Positions 12,850-23,283 of a stretch of 64,000 nt of DNA are shown here, piece by piece. A program made the translations under genes and the position numbers. Numbering within the stretch: position 1 is the stretch's first letter; every line of letters starts with the position of its first letter. The stretch lies in NCBI RefSeq assembly GCF_012935695.1, contig NZ_CP052859.1:3947001-4011000 (forward strand), in the 5' to 3' direction. This stretch comes from Pseudomonas sp. ADAK18 (GTDB taxonomy: Bacteria; Pseudomonadota; Gammaproteobacteria; Pseudomonadales; Pseudomonadaceae). A model generated the notes under the pieces. It was not told the origin of the DNA, did not search any database, and worked only from the letters and a program-made list of their open reading frames with translations.

Positions 12850-13535
12850 AGATCAGCCGCCTTTACGCCTACCGAGTAGCGCTTCTCAAGGTGACGCAAG
12901 GCCAGCAACGACACACTGGTGATTACCAGGTACATCGCCGCCACTGCGAGGAAGAAGGTAAAAGGTTCGCGGGTGGCATCGGCCGCCTGCTTGGCCTTGA
13001 ACATCATATCTTGCAGGCCCACCACGGAAATCAGCGCGGTAGCCTTGGTCAGCACCAGCCAGTTGTTGGTGAAACCGGGGATCGCCAGCCGAATCATCTG
13101 CGGCACCATCACCCGGAAAAACACCTGGAAGCTGCTCATGCCATAAGCAAGGCCGGCTTCAGCCTGGCCCTTGGGAATGGCCATGAAGGCACCACGAAAC
13201 GTTTCCGAGAGGTAGGCACCAAAGATGAAACCCAGGGTGCCGATACCGGCGGCCAAGGGGTTCAAGTCAATATAGTCGTCGTAGCCGAGCATCGGCGCGA
13301 CGCGGTTCAGCAGGTCCTGACCGCCGTAGAAAATCAGCAGGATCAGTACCAGGTCGGGAATCCCGCGGATCACCGTGGAGTACAAGTCGCCCAGCCATGC
13401 CAACCAGCGCACCGGCGACAGGCGTAACGCGACCCCGATCAGACCCAGAACAATGGCCAGGGCCATGGACGACAAGGCGAGCTGAAGCGTCAACCATGCG
13501 CCATCGAGGATGACAGCCCCGTAGCCTTTCAACAT
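12846..13535 (-). CDS. aotQ: Arginine/ornithine ABC transporter permease AotQ
   Basis: Second permease of the importer (HisQ family), 229 residues, several membrane segments, with the EAA loop at AEAGLAYGMSSFQVFFRVMV. It begins MLKGYGAVILDGAWLTLQLA. It is separated from aotJ by 92 bp that contain a terminator-like hairpin, a usual arrangement that gives more binding protein than membrane protein. Confidence 0.95.
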   Translation of the reverse strand: MLKGYGAVILDGAWLTLQLALSSMALAIVLGLIGVALRLSPVRWLAWLGDLYSTVIRGIPDLVLILLIFYGGQDLLNRVAPMLGYDDYIDLNPLAAGIGTLGFIFGAYLSETFRGAFMAIPKGQAEAGLAYGMSSFQVFFRVMVPQMIRLAIPGFTNNWLVLTKATALISVVGLQDMMFKAKQAADATREPFTFFLAVAAMYLVITSVSLLALRHLEKRYSVGVKAADL

Positions 13536-13562
13536 GATTCAGGTCCTCGAAAAGGGGGGATG

Positions 13563-13606
13563 AAAAAATGGCGCAAACTTCAGAGATCCTGGTGCTTGCG
13601 CCATTT
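13563..13606 (-). terminator. Intra-operon terminator/attenuator after aotJ
   Basis: On the minus strand AATGGCGCAA pairs with TTGCGCCATT and the stem is followed by TTTTTT. It lies directly after the aotJ stop and before aotQ, so it probably lowers read-through from the binding-protein gene into the permease genes. Confidence 0.7.
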
Positions 13607-13627
13607 CGGACAGACAGTTGCGATGAC

Positions 13628-14422
13628 TTAGTTGGCTGCTTTTGGATCAGCGCCGTAAATATCGAAGTCGAAGTACTTGTCCTGGATTTGCTTGTACTTG
13701 CCGTTGGCACGGATCGCGGCGATGGCAGCGTTGATCTTGTCCAGATTGGCCTTGTCGCCTTTACGCACAGCGATGCCTACGCCGTCGCCGAAGTATTTGA
13801 CGTCGGTGAACTGCGGTCCAACGAACGCGTAGCCTTTACCTGCTGGCGTCTTCAGGAAACCGTCCTGCAACAGGGTGGCGTCTGCCACGGTACCGTCGAG
13901 GCGACCGGCTTCCACGTCCAGGTAGATTTCGTTCTGCGAGCTGTAAGGAACCACGGTGGCGCCTTTAGGGGCCAGGACTTCCTTAGCGAAACGGTCGTGG
14001 ATCGAACCACGTTGCACACCGATTTTCTTGCCCTTGAGTTCATCCAGGCTGTCGCTGACCACAGTACCTTCCTTCATCACCAGACGTGCTGGGGTCAGGT
14101 AGTAGCGAGTGGTGAAGTCCACGGACTTCTTGCGGTCATCAGTGATGGACATGGACGACAGGATCGCGTCGATCTTGCGCACTTTCAGCGCAGGGATCAG
14201 GCCGTCGAATTCTTGCTCGACCCACGTGCACTTGACCTTCATCTCTTCGCACAGGGCGTTGCCGATGTCGTAGTCGAAACCCACGATGCTGCCGTCCGGC
14301 GCCTTCGAGGCAAACGGAGGGTAAGCCGCTTCGATACCAATCTTCAGGGGTTTTTCGTCAGCGAAGGCCTGCATGGACAACACAGACAGCGCCAGGGCGC
14401 CCAACAGCACGAGTTTCTTCAT
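13628..14422 (-). CDS. aotJ: Arginine/ornithine ABC transporter, periplasmic binding protein AotJ
   Basis: Periplasmic solute receptor (LAO/HisJ family) that delivers arginine and ornithine to AotQM. The ATG at 14422 starts a clear signal peptide [20 protein letters not shown] with cleavage after AFA; an upstream in-frame ATG at 14554 would put 44 unrelated residues before it and is rejected. The mature part shows [20 protein letters not shown] and [18 protein letters not shown], typical of the family, with a paired cysteine further on. First gene of the aot operon. Confidence 0.96.
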   Translation of the reverse strand: MKKLVLLGALALSVLSMQAFADEKPLKIGIEAAYPPFASKAPDGSIVGFDYDIGNALCEEMKVKCTWVEQEFDGLIPALKVRKIDAILSSMSITDDRKKSVDFTTRYYLTPARLVMKEGTVVSDSLDELKGKKIGVQRGSIHDRFAKEVLAPKGATVVPYSSQNEIYLDVEAGRLDGTVADATLLQDGFLKTPAGKGYAFVGPQFTDVKYFGDGVGIAVRKGDKANLDKINAAIAAIRANGKYKQIQDKYFDFDIYGADPKAAN

Positions 14423-14552
14423 CTTGGGACTCCATCGGTATAGGGCAAAAACAGCAGTATGAGCCATGGCCCACGATGCGACTGAGTGAAACCGAATAGC
14501 TTTGCGGCGTCCTACGCAATTGAACGTAAACGACGGCGAGCGAGTGATCGGC

Positions 14553-14595
14553 ATTCTAACGACAGGCCGGAAGCCGATATTTCCTCAATGCGACA
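14553..14595 (-). promoter_or_regulatory. Putative ArgR-activated promoter of aotJ
   Basis: On the minus strand TGTCGCATTG (14595-14586) and TGTCGTTAGA (14564-14555) are direct half-sites 31 bp apart, three helical turns, matching the ArgR consensus TGTCGCNNAA in part. The second overlaps a good -10 box TAGAAT (14558-14553); no good -35 is visible, as expected for an activator-dependent promoter. Confidence 0.45.
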
Positions 14596-14956
14596 ACAAT
14601 TTACAGAAGCACCGAGAAAGCGGTTCCAGCCCATTGACAGCCTCGTGATTTTATGCAGAGGCAAAAGACATTAAACCTGTTAACGCTGCAAGTTGCGGGC
14701 CTATTATTCGCAAACCCTTCTAGCACGGCAAGTCTGGCGTTTAATCTTATTTCAGAGGGTGTCTAAAACGCGGGTTTTAGGGGCGCGGACGTAGCACTTT
14801 GCCCCAGGTTTGGGTGGTGGGTTACACATTTGGATGATTCGGTAACATTCAGAAACTTCCTACGATATAAATCGATATTTATTGGGCTGAAGGTGCAGAT
14901 GGTCTGTCAGCCCCCGAACACGGACCAACCCAATCAGGCCTTGAAATGCAATCAAA

Positions 14957-14984
14957 TGTGGGAGCTGGCTTGCCTGCTCCCACA
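14957..14984. repeat. Collapsed REP hairpin
   Basis: TGTGGGAGCTGGCTTGCCTG runs directly into TGCTCCCACA, so both outer arms remain but the centre of the doublet is lost. Confidence 0.75.
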
Positions 14985-15022
14985 TTAAGCCGGTTCCGGC
15001 AGTGAAATATTGGTGTACCCCA

Positions 15023-15060
15023 CAAAAAAGCCCCACCCGGCCTACGCCGAATGGGGCTTC
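15023..15060 (-). terminator. Rho-independent terminator of acsA
   Basis: Read on the minus strand, GAAGCCCCATTC and GGGTGGGGCTTTTTTG form a stem of about eight G/C-rich pairs followed by TTTTTT. It begins 17 bp beyond the acsA stop codon. Confidence 0.85.
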
Positions 15061-15076
15061 ATCCCACGAACCCGCC

Positions 15077-17032
<1,956 letters not shown>

Positions 17033-17426
17033 CTTTCTTACCTCGGTGACATAGTTGTTGTTGTATGGCCCTGTTGTAGCCGGGCCGGGCCTATAGAACC
17101 ATTCGACGATGGTAGTAACAAGCCCCTACAAATTGCCCAGTTATACCCCTACGCTGCTCTGGCCCGCGGCCTACGCTGGTTTGCGTCGTTTAAAAAAAAT
17201 CTGAATACCGGGATTGTTACAGGATCGACCAATAGTGTTTATCAAAAGCACGGGTATATGAATTAAACCCGCACGCCTAAAATCGGCTCTGCCAACCAAG
17301 GCACCGTGATTAACCAAGTTGCAGCCCCCACGAAGGCACGTTAATCCGAACTTTCCAATCTAGTTGCACACGTGGCCTCACAAGGGCTTCGTGACCCCTT
17401 TCGACCGAAAAAAGGTAAATAGTCAA
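17033..17426. other. Gap of 394 bp between acsA and the DUF2790 gene
   Basis: Divergent promoter region. I see no gene; an A-rich tract (about 17190-17205) lies in its middle. No operator could be assigned with confidence. Confidence 0.5.
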
Positions 17427-17699
17427 ATGAAAGCTTTATTAGTTTTGGCCCTCAGCAGCTTGTGCGCTACCGCCGCCCTGGCCGACGAGATCCCGACTGA
17501 GGTAGCCAGCCAGAATACCGCCACTGTTGAGGATTACACTTACGACACCGACCTGGACATTGCCCGAGTAGTGTCCATGAGCAATATCCCGGATGTGTGT
17601 GAAGTTGTACCAGCGCGTATGGAATATGAAGATCACCAAGGCCAGCGGCATATTCTTAATTACAAGATCATGGGCAATGGTTGCTCTAACGGTTCGTAA
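17427..17699 (+). CDS. Small exported DUF2790 protein
   Basis: 90 residues with a clear signal peptide MKALLVLALSSLCATAALA. The mature part has YDTDLDIARVVSMSNIPDVC and YEDHQGQRH, with two cysteines that could form a disulfide (PDVC and GNGCSNGS). This fits the Pseudomonas-specific DUF2790 family of short periplasmic proteins, often found in many copies per genome and of unknown role, some reported as responding to copper or stress. The ATG at 17427 is chosen over an upstream GTG because it starts the signal peptide. It stands alone. Confidence 0.85.
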   Translation: MKALLVLALSSLCATAALADEIPTEVASQNTATVEDYTYDTDLDIARVVSMSNIPDVCEVVPARMEYEDHQGQRHILNYKIMGNGCSNGS

Positions 17700-18179
17700 C
17701 TTCGTTAGTTGAAACTAAACCTGACCTTATCCGCCGCAAGAAATCATTCTTGCGGCCAAGAATCCGACGCCTGACACGCCCCGCCTTTCCCCTCCTCGCT
17801 ACTCGAAAAAAATCCCACACCGGCAAACCCCAACAAACCCGCGGCTTGGCCTGCAAAGGTGGCTTTTTGGCCGTCGACTGAGGCCATCCGCCGCAACACA
17901 AAGCTGATTTTTTCCCTATAATGCACGGGCAAATCGGGCCTGCAATATCCCCTTACAGGGACGAAGAGCCAGACCTGAGGCCCCGCAGGAGCAAGCAACA
18001 CACGCTCCGCCCCTCAAGCCTCATGCAGGACCCCGTGACCAAATTCCGTTTAATGCCTGCGTCAGCTGTTGCAACAAACGATTCCTTAAAGATCCACCGC
18101 GGCCTTTGGGCCGTGTGAACACCCAACCATCCGGTTTCACACGGGCACCCTTGAGCCCTCACGCAGGAGACGACACGTC
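17700..18179. other. Gap of 480 bp: structured leader of nrdB
   Basis: A perfect 8-bp hairpin (CCGCAAGA/TCTTGCGG, 17731-17752) follows the DUF2790 gene without a T run. TATAAT at 17917-17922 is a good -10 box with a weak -35. The 250 bases from there to nrdB have several small inverted repeats, the clearest at 18111-18144. No nrdA gene or fragment is visible, and the short reading frames here show no protein signature. Confidence 0.5.
18111..18144 (+). promoter_or_regulatory. Hairpin in the nrdB 5' leader
   Basis: CCGTGTGAA (18111-18119) pairs perfectly with TTCACACGG (18136-18144) across a 16-base loop. It ends 35 bases before the nrdB ATG and is not followed by T residues, so it is not a terminator. 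It could be a protein operator or an RNA control element. Confidence 0.5.
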
Positions 18180-19430
18180 ATGCTGAGCTGGGACGAATTC
18201 GACAAAGAAGAAGACGGCGAAGTAGTTGCCAAAGGCGCCAACGCCGGCCACGCCACCGAAGCCAACATGGACCGCCTCGACGGTGCCGGCGCTGCCGCTG
18301 CCATCGAAGCCCGCGCCGTCACCGCCAATGACTCCGCCGCCATCGTGCGCGCCAAGGCCGCCCTGGACAAACTCGACGTCGCCGAAGGCCTCGCCGAGCT
18401 GGAAGGTTCCGCCGCCCGCGTCGCTGTCGACGAAAAGCGCATGATCAACTGCCGCGCCGACCTCAACCAACTCGTGCCATTCAAGTACGACTGGGCCTGG
18501 CAGAAATACCTCGACGGCTGCGCCAACCACTGGATGCCGCAAGAGGTCAACATGACCGCCGACATCGCCCTGTGGAAAAACCCAGAAGGCCTGACCGACG
18601 ACGAACGTCGCATCGTCATGCGCAACCTCGGCTTCTTCTCCACCGCCGACTCGTTGGTTGCCAACAACCTGGTGCTGGCCGTCTACCGCCTGATCACCAA
18701 CCCGGAGTGCCGCCAGTACATCCTGCGCCAGGCCTTCGAAGAAGCGATCCACACCCACGCCTACCAGTACTGCATCGAATCGCTGGCCATGGATGAAGGC
18801 GAGATCTTCAACATGTACCACGAGATCCCATCGGTCGCCAAAAAGGCAGCCTGGGGCTTGAAGTACACCCGTTCGATCTCCGATCCGAAGTTCGAAACTG
18901 GCACCGTCGAGACTGACAAAGAACTGCTGCGCAACCTGGTCGCCTACTACTGCGTCCTGGAAGGCATCTTCTTCTACTGCGGCTTCACCCAGATCCTGTC
19001 CATGGGCCGCCGCAACAAAATGACCGGCGTGGCCGAGCAGTTCCAGTACATCCTGCGGGATGAGTCGATGCACCTGAACTTCGGTATCGACGTGATCAAC
19101 CAGATCAAAATCGAAAACCCACATTTGTGGGATGCCGAGATGAAGGAAGAAGCGACCCAGATGATCCTGCAAGGGACTCAGCTGGAGATTGAATACGCTC
19201 GCGATACCATGCCGCGTGGGGTGTTAGGGATGAACGCGGCGATGATGGAGGACTACCTCAAGTTCATCGCTAACCGTCGCCTGTCGCAGATTGGGTTGAA
19301 GGAAGAGTATCCTGGGACGACCAACCCGTTCCCTTGGATGAGCGAGATCATGGACTTGAAGAAAGAGAAGAATTTCTTTGAGACTCGGGTTATTGAGTAT
19401 CAGACTGGTGGGGCATTGAGCTGGGATTGA
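18180..19430 (+). CDS. nrdB: Class Ia ribonucleotide reductase, beta subunit NrdB
   Basis: Carries the diiron-tyrosyl radical that NrdA uses to reduce ribonucleoside diphosphates. The 416-residue protein is longer than E. coli NrdB because of an Ala-rich N-terminal extension (about 1-85), which Pseudomonas NrdB is known to have. Iron ligands and the radical Tyr are in [11 protein letters not shown]; further ligands are in [11 protein letters not shown] and [10 protein letters not shown]. The C-terminus (TGGALSWD) is the tail that docks on NrdA. CAGGAGACGACACGTC precedes the ATG. The usual partner nrdA is not in this window. A strong terminator follows. Confidence 0.96.
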   Translation: MLSWDEFDKEEDGEVVAKGANAGHATEANMDRLDGAGAAAAIEARAVTANDSAAIVRAKAALDKLDVAEGLAELEGSAARVAVDEKRMINCRADLNQLVPFKYDWAWQKYLDGCANHWMPQEVNMTADIALWKNPEGLTDDERRIVMRNLGFFSTADSLVANNLVLAVYRLITNPECRQYILRQAFEEAIHTHAYQYCIESLAMDEGEIFNMYHEIPSVAKKAAWGLKYTRSISDPKFETGTVETDKELLRNLVAYYCVLEGIFFYCGFTQILSMGRRNKMTGVAEQFQYILRDESMHLNFGIDVINQIKIENPHLWDAEMKEEATQMILQGTQLEIEYARDTMPRGVLGMNAAMMEDYLKFIANRRLSQIGLKEEYPGTTNPFPWMSEIMDLKKEKNFFETRVIEYQTGGALSWD

Positions 19431-19482
19431 TCCTTCAGCCAATGAGTGCTTGCCAGGTTTGAGCTGAAAGCTCGACCGATCT

Positions 19483-19512
19483 AAAAAGCCCTGACTTGCT
19501 CAGGGCTTTTTT
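19483..19512 (+). terminator. Rho-independent terminator of nrdB
   Basis: AAAAAGCCCTGA pairs with TCAGGGCTTTTT around a short loop, followed by further T residues; it lies about 50 bp after the nrdB stop. Confidence 0.9.
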
Positions 19513-19613
19513 GTATCTGTTGAGCGCAAGGTCCTATAGATGAGTAGGAAATTTCGTAGACGCGGTAATGGCCACTCAGTATCGTCCTAGGGTTTTCTAC
19601 CCTCGGCGATTGT

Positions 19614-20327
19614 ATGGATACGCAAAAAAGCAATGCTGGCTGGAGTGACGCGGAGCTTGAGGCTTCAGTCGATGCCTATTTGAAGATGTGGAAGCTTGAG
19701 CAGGCTGGTCAGGCTTTTAAGAAGTCGGCGGAGAATCGCTTGTTGCGCGAGGGGCCATTGGCCCTACGCAGTGCTTCATCTATTGAATACCGCATGCAGA
19801 ACATTTCCGCGGTTATTCAGCAGTTAGGCTGACAACCCATCACAGGTTACGTGCCCGCTAAAAACGTGGGTGCGGGTGTGAGTGCTCGTATCCGTGCGGT
19901 GCTAGAAGCTAAAGCTGTTTTGGATACTGAGACTTATACCGCTACGGCCGATGAGGCGGTTCTAGAGAAGCGCGCGGCCACCTTACAAAAGCGCTCGATT
20001 GCGGCCGAACCACAAGGGATTGTTAATCCGCAGCAAGTGAGTGCTACCAGCACTACTTATGTGCGCGACCCTCATGTGCGAGCGTGGGTTCGTCAGCAAG
20101 CAAAGGGGATCTGTGAAGGCTGCGGTTCAAACGCTCCTTTCGAGAGGGATGGTTTGCCATTTCTTGAAGTACATCACGTCAAGCACCTCGCCCAGAAGGG
20201 TTCGGATCGCATCACCAATGCTGTAGCCTTGTGCCCCAATTGCCATCAGCGTTGTCACCGATCGAGTGACCGGGATGTTTTCACCAAAGGGCTTTACTCC
20301 AAAATCACTAGATTGATACCGGAGTAA
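19614..20327 (+). pseudogene. HNH endonuclease (McrA-like) interrupted by an in-frame stop
   Basis: Two open stretches in the same frame, 19614-19832 (72 residues) and 19851-20327, are separated only by a TGA at 19830-19832; the six codons after it (QPITGY) read on without any other fault. Together they make a typical HNH protein of about 237 residues: an N-terminal region with SIEYRMQNISAVIQQLG, then GYVPAKNVGAGVSARIRAVL, and a C-terminal nuclease with CEGCG, FLEVHHVKHLAQKG, NAVALCPNCHQRCH. The family normally has the two halves joined. It is most likely a pseudogene with one nonsense change; a C-terminal nuclease fragment could still be made from GTG at 19851. Confidence 0.8.
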
Positions 20328-20386
20328 ACTTCTGCGGTCACATCTGATGCATTCTAAAAAATAGTAGATAGGACCGAGACTAACCC

Positions 20387-21040
20387 GTGAACCCAGACAT
20401 GCTCGAAGCCGGCCCCTTGGATGCCAAAGTACTTTCCGTCTTTGACTTCGACGGCACCCTGACCCACCACGACAGTTTTGTGCCCTTCCTGAGGTTTGCC
20501 TTTGGCAAGGGTGAGTTCGTTCGCAGGATGGTGAAGCTAGCGGTGCCTGGTGGGCAGTTTCTGCTACGCCAGATTAGCCGCGATGAACTCAAGGCGCAGT
20601 TGATCCGTACGTTTATGACCGGCGTGGAAAAGGCGTGGGTCCAGCGCAAAGCTGAGGATTACTGCCAGGCGTATTGGCCCAAGTTGATGCGCCCGGCCGG
20701 CTTGCAATCGGTCGCCGATGAGGTGAAGTCCGGGGCGGTGGTGACGCTGTGTTCGGCGTCGCCAGCATTGGTGTTGCAGCCGTTTGCGGATCGGCTTGGG
20801 ATCAAGTTGATCGGGACGGAGCTTGAGGTGGTGGACGGCGTGTTGACTGGGAAGCTCACGGGAAATAATTGCCGGTGTGAGAATAAGGTGCTGCGGCTTG
20901 AGGCGGTGTATGGGGACCTGGGTGAGTATCGGCTCAGGGCTTGGGGTGATACGCGCGGGGACCGGGAGTTGTTGGCGGCGGCGCAGGATGCGCATTTTCG
21001 GCATTTTCACTCTGCGAAAAAACGGATCAGAAAGCACTGA
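20387..21040 (+). CDS. HAD-IB family phosphatase with altered C-terminus
   Basis: Haloacid dehalogenase-type hydrolase related to phosphoserine phosphatase, acting on an unknown phosphate ester in the cytoplasm. Motif I is VFDFDGTLT (D20, D22), motif II is TLCSASPALVL, motif III Lys is in ENKVLRLEAV and motif IV is WGDTRGDRELL. The start could be GTG at 20387 or ATG at 20399. The last 20 codons, from 20981, begin with a 29-bp segment that occurs again at 21834, where it is followed by what looks like the original C-terminus. The present end (SAKKRIRKH) is therefore probably new, made when the vapBC module inserted. Active-site motifs are intact. Confidence 0.88.
   Translation: MNPDMLEAGPLDAKVLSVFDFDGTLTHHDSFVPFLRFAFGKGEFVRRMVKLAVPGGQFLLRQISRDELKAQLIRTFMTGVEKAWVQRKAEDYCQAYWPKLMRPAGLQSVADEVKSGAVVTLCSASPALVLQPFADRLGIKLIGTELEVVDGVLTGKLTGNNCRCENKVLRLEAVYGDLGEYRLRAWGDTRGDRELLAAAQDAHFRHFHSAKKRIRKH
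20981..21009. repeat. 29-bp direct repeat, left copy, flanking vapBC
   Basis: GCGCAGGATGCGCATTTTCG followed by GCATTTTCA is identical over 29 bases to 21834-21862. It lies in frame in the 3' end of the HAD gene. Confidence 0.9.
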
Positions 21041-21081
21041 ATCCGCAATCGACGTTCAATCCAGAAGCTGGATAAGTTGCG

Positions 21082-21486
21082 TTAGGCAGCAATCCAGTTT
21101 TCCACAATCAGACCCTTTACGCGGTTGAACTCACCTTCATTATTCGTCACCAAGACCAAACCTGAGCTCCTGGCGTGGCCGGCGATATGAAGATCATTTA
21201 CGCCGATGGGTGTGCCCTTCTTTTCCAGATCGGAACGGATGGAGCCGTAGTGAAAAGCGGCTTTGTCGTCATAGTGAATAACGTCGAGCCGGGAGGTAAA
21301 GTCCTCCACGGCTCTAGTATTCTTCTCAACTTGTTGGCTTTTTTCAGCTCCGTGCATCAGCTCTGCGAGGGTGATTGACGAGATTGCCATACGCCCCACG
21401 TTCGCGTTGAATTTGTCCAAAACCTCAATAGGCCGACGCTTGATGATGTAAATCACGATGTTGGTATCAAGCATGTACTTAATCAT
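21082..21486 (-). CDS. vapC: VapC-type PIN-domain toxin
   Basis: A 134-residue PIN-domain ribonuclease, the toxin of a type II toxin-antitoxin pair. Acidic residues of the active site are visible in MLDTNIVIYI near the N-terminus, LAELMHGAEKS in the first third, GVNDLHIAGHA and TNNEGEFNRVKGL near the end. The start overlaps the vapB stop by eight bases (21479-21486), as usual for such pairs; a longer reading frame reaching 21588 runs inside vapB and is rejected. Closest in type to VagD/VapC. The gene points toward the HAD gene and lies inside the direct-repeat-flanked insert. Confidence 0.9.
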   Translation of the reverse strand: MIKYMLDTNIVIYIIKRRPIEVLDKFNANVGRMAISSITLAELMHGAEKSQQVEKNTRAVEDFTSRLDVIHYDDKAAFHYGSIRSDLEKKGTPIGVNDLHIAGHARSSGLVLVTNNEGEFNRVKGLIVENWIAA

Positions 21487-21718
21487 CAAAGGACTCCCGT
21501 TCTTGCTGAGCTTGGTCGGCGCGTTCCGCCATAAAATCATCAGATACCGACTCGCTTGCAAGGAAGAAGCTGTCCCACGTGTTTTCAATCGGCGAAATGA
21601 TCAACTCGCGTCCAACGGCACGGACTTCGACCGTTTTCACACCCGCGGGAAAGCGCATGTCAGCAGGGATACGGATGTTTTGGGTCCGATTGTTGGTAAA
21701 GACCGTTCCAGTAGACAT
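21479..21718 (-). CDS. vapB: VapB-type antitoxin (AbrB/SpoVT fold)
   Basis: A 79-residue antitoxin. The N-terminal part (MSTGTVFTNNRTQNIRIPAD) is the swapped-hairpin AbrB DNA-binding domain of VapB/VagC; the acidic C-terminus (ERADQAQQERESFDD) is the likely toxin-binding tail. GAGAGG before ATG at 21718 supports this start over an ATG seven codons upstream. It is the first gene of the pair, with the promoter in the 115 bp between it and the right direct repeat. Confidence 0.9.
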   Translation of the reverse strand: MSTGTVFTNNRTQNIRIPADMRFPAGVKTVEVRAVGRELIISPIENTWDSFFLASESVSDDFMAERADQAQQERESFDD

Positions 21719-21833
21719 CAGGAACACCTCTCTGGGCATGGGAAGACAGGGAAGAATGATAGTTTGCCGCTGCTCTATTGCATAGCTCTATAGCAACCAT
21801 TCGGCGGATGACTTCGTAGGTAGCGGTCTTGGT

Positions 21834-21896
21834 GCGCAGGATGCGCATTTTCGGCATTTTCATTCGAAGAAGAAGCTGGGTAAGTTGCAGCGTTGA
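21834..21896 (+). pseudogene. Right 29-bp repeat plus displaced 3' end of the HAD gene
   Basis: The first 29 bases equal 20981-21009. In the same frame the sequence continues for 21 codons, AQDAHFRHFHSKKKLGKLQR, to a TGA at 21894-21896. It looks like the pre-insertion C-terminus of the HAD phosphatase, which shares AQDAHFRHFHS with the live gene and then differs. Confidence 0.7.
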
Positions 21897-21916
21897 TGCG
21901 TAGCTCGCAAGCTCTA

Positions 21917-22050
21917 TGTGGCGAGCGGGCTTGCCCGCGTTGGGCTGTGCAGCAACCCCTATTGAGAGTGGCCACATTTCTCCAGTTAGAACCGAGTGGC
22001 AGGATTTTGGGCCGCTTCGCGACCCAACGCGGGCAAGCCCGCTCGCCACA
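21917..22050. repeat. REP pair, TGTGGCGAGCGGGCTTGCCC type
   Basis: Arms TGTGGCGAGCGGGCTTGCCC and its reverse complement extend through CGCGTTGGG/CCCAACGCG and enclose about 75 bases. Confidence 0.9.
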
Positions 22051-22095
22051 GGTTCTGTGTTTGCCGCCAGGTTTGTATGAACCCATAAAAGCGGC

Positions 22096-23055
22096 TCAGC
22101 TAATTGCTTTCAAATTCACACCTAATGCCGTCGCGAAGGCTTTGACCAACGGGCTTCTCGGTGCGTTGTGACGCAGGATCAGGTTGAACGGTGTGCTCAG
22201 GTGAACCTGCTGAGGGCAAAGTGCCCGCAAGCGCCCTTCCCTCACCAACGGTGCAGCATAGTGTTCCGGCAGGAAGCCCAAGAAACGGCTGGTGAGGATC
22301 AGGATGGCGACCGCTTCAACCTGTGACGCCGACGCTGATTGGCTGTCGTAGCTGACAAAGTTGGCCTTGTCACTATGGATCGCATACCGGTGGTTCACCA
22401 CTTCGTGTTGGCGCAGGACGTCGGCGTTGATATCGCGGGCATCAAACAGTGGATGTCCGACGGCGCAGTAGGCGTGTGCCTTTTCTTCGTATAGCGGGAA
22501 ATAGTCAAATTCTTCACGCCGCTGGTACACCGGGACGATGCCGACAATCAGGCGCCCTTCCACTACACCCCGCTCAACTTCGTCCAGTTGCGAGGCATGT
22601 AGGCGCAATCTTATTTTTGACGATTCACGATGTAATTTTCCCAGGGCGGTAATGAGTGGGGAATTAACGTCGGACACCGTGTTATCAATAACACCCACAC
22701 TCAGGTCGCCGATGAGTTCATTTTGTGCCGAACTAAGCTTGTCGCGAAAACTGTCTACCGAGGTAAATAACTCGATGGACGCTTGATACACTAACTTGCC
22801 CTCTTCTGTCAGCCCAAACCCTTCTCTACCCCGTGTACACAGGCGCATGCCGATGCGGATTTCCAGGTCGGAGATCTGTTTGCTGATGGCGGCCAGGCCC
22901 ACGTTGAGCTCGTTTTGCGCGGCGCTGAAGCCGCCGGCTTCGACCACGGCCATAAATACCCGGAGCAATTTGAAGTCCAGGCCGCTCAGTTGCAGCGGCG
23001 GTCTTGTGCCGGGTTTTGGCGGTATGTTTCCAGAAGTGGAAAGTGGAGTTTCCAT
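22096..23055 (-). CDS. LysR-family transcriptional regulator
   Basis: 319 residues with the N-terminal winged HTH (LLRVFMAVVEAGGFSAAQNE, then NVGLAAISKQISDLEIRIGM) about 25-85 and a substrate-binding domain behind it. ATG at 23055 is chosen; a TTG six codons upstream is possible. It is divergent from the argininosuccinate lyase gene at 23284, so it probably controls that gene and the following ABC transporter. The inducer is unknown. Confidence 0.9.
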   Translation of the reverse strand: METPLSTSGNIPPKPGTRPPLQLSGLDFKLLRVFMAVVEAGGFSAAQNELNVGLAAISKQISDLEIRIGMRLCTRGREGFGLTEEGKLVYQASIELFTSVDSFRDKLSSAQNELIGDLSVGVIDNTVSDVNSPLITALGKLHRESSKIRLRLHASQLDEVERGVVEGRLIVGIVPVYQRREEFDYFPLYEEKAHAYCAVGHPLFDARDINADVLRQHEVVNHRYAIHSDKANFVSYDSQSASASQVEAVAILILTSRFLGFLPEHYAAPLVREGRLRALCPQQVHLSTPFNLILRHNAPRSPLVKAFATALGVNLKAIS

Positions 23056-23283
23056 AATACGCGTTGACCTCAAGTGCCATATTCAACAGGCTTCAACCCA
23101 GTCCTTGAACATAGCCAGGCGGCGATAATGAACATAAACATCCGCCCTTGGCAACCTTGAATATAGCGGGTTGAACAGCACACAGAGGCTGATTTAACGC
23201 CCTAAAAAACCTGACACTCCGATCAGGACTTTTTACTTTTCTACTGCCTCCGACTCTTCTAAAAACAAGCGTGAGGAACACCC

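Larger units (their letters stand above)
14423..15022. other. Gap of 600 bp between aotJ and the acsA terminator
   Basis: No convincing gene. It holds the aotJ promoter region with ArgR-like half-sites (14553-14595), an A/T-richer stretch, and a collapsed REP hairpin at 14957-14984. Nothing else is recognised. Confidence 0.6.
21719..22095. other. Gap of 377 bp between vapB and the LysR gene
   Basis: It holds the vapBC promoter region, the right 29-bp repeat (21834-21862), a displaced HAD tail (to 21896) and a large REP pair (21917-22050). Confidence 0.7.

Noticed and set aside
17686..18162. Overlapping short frames in the nrdB leader
   Set aside because: No RBS, no family pattern, and the region reads better as an untranslated leader.
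17917..18179. Cobalamin riboswitch upstream of nrdB
   Set aside because: Known for some nrd genes, but the conserved B12-box GCCACTG and the other aptamer blocks are not found.
18137..19172. Minus-strand frames over nrdB (176 and 337 residues)
   Set aside because: Antisense to the conserved ribonucleotide reductase gene; products are low-complexity Ala/Ser- or Val/Gly-rich.
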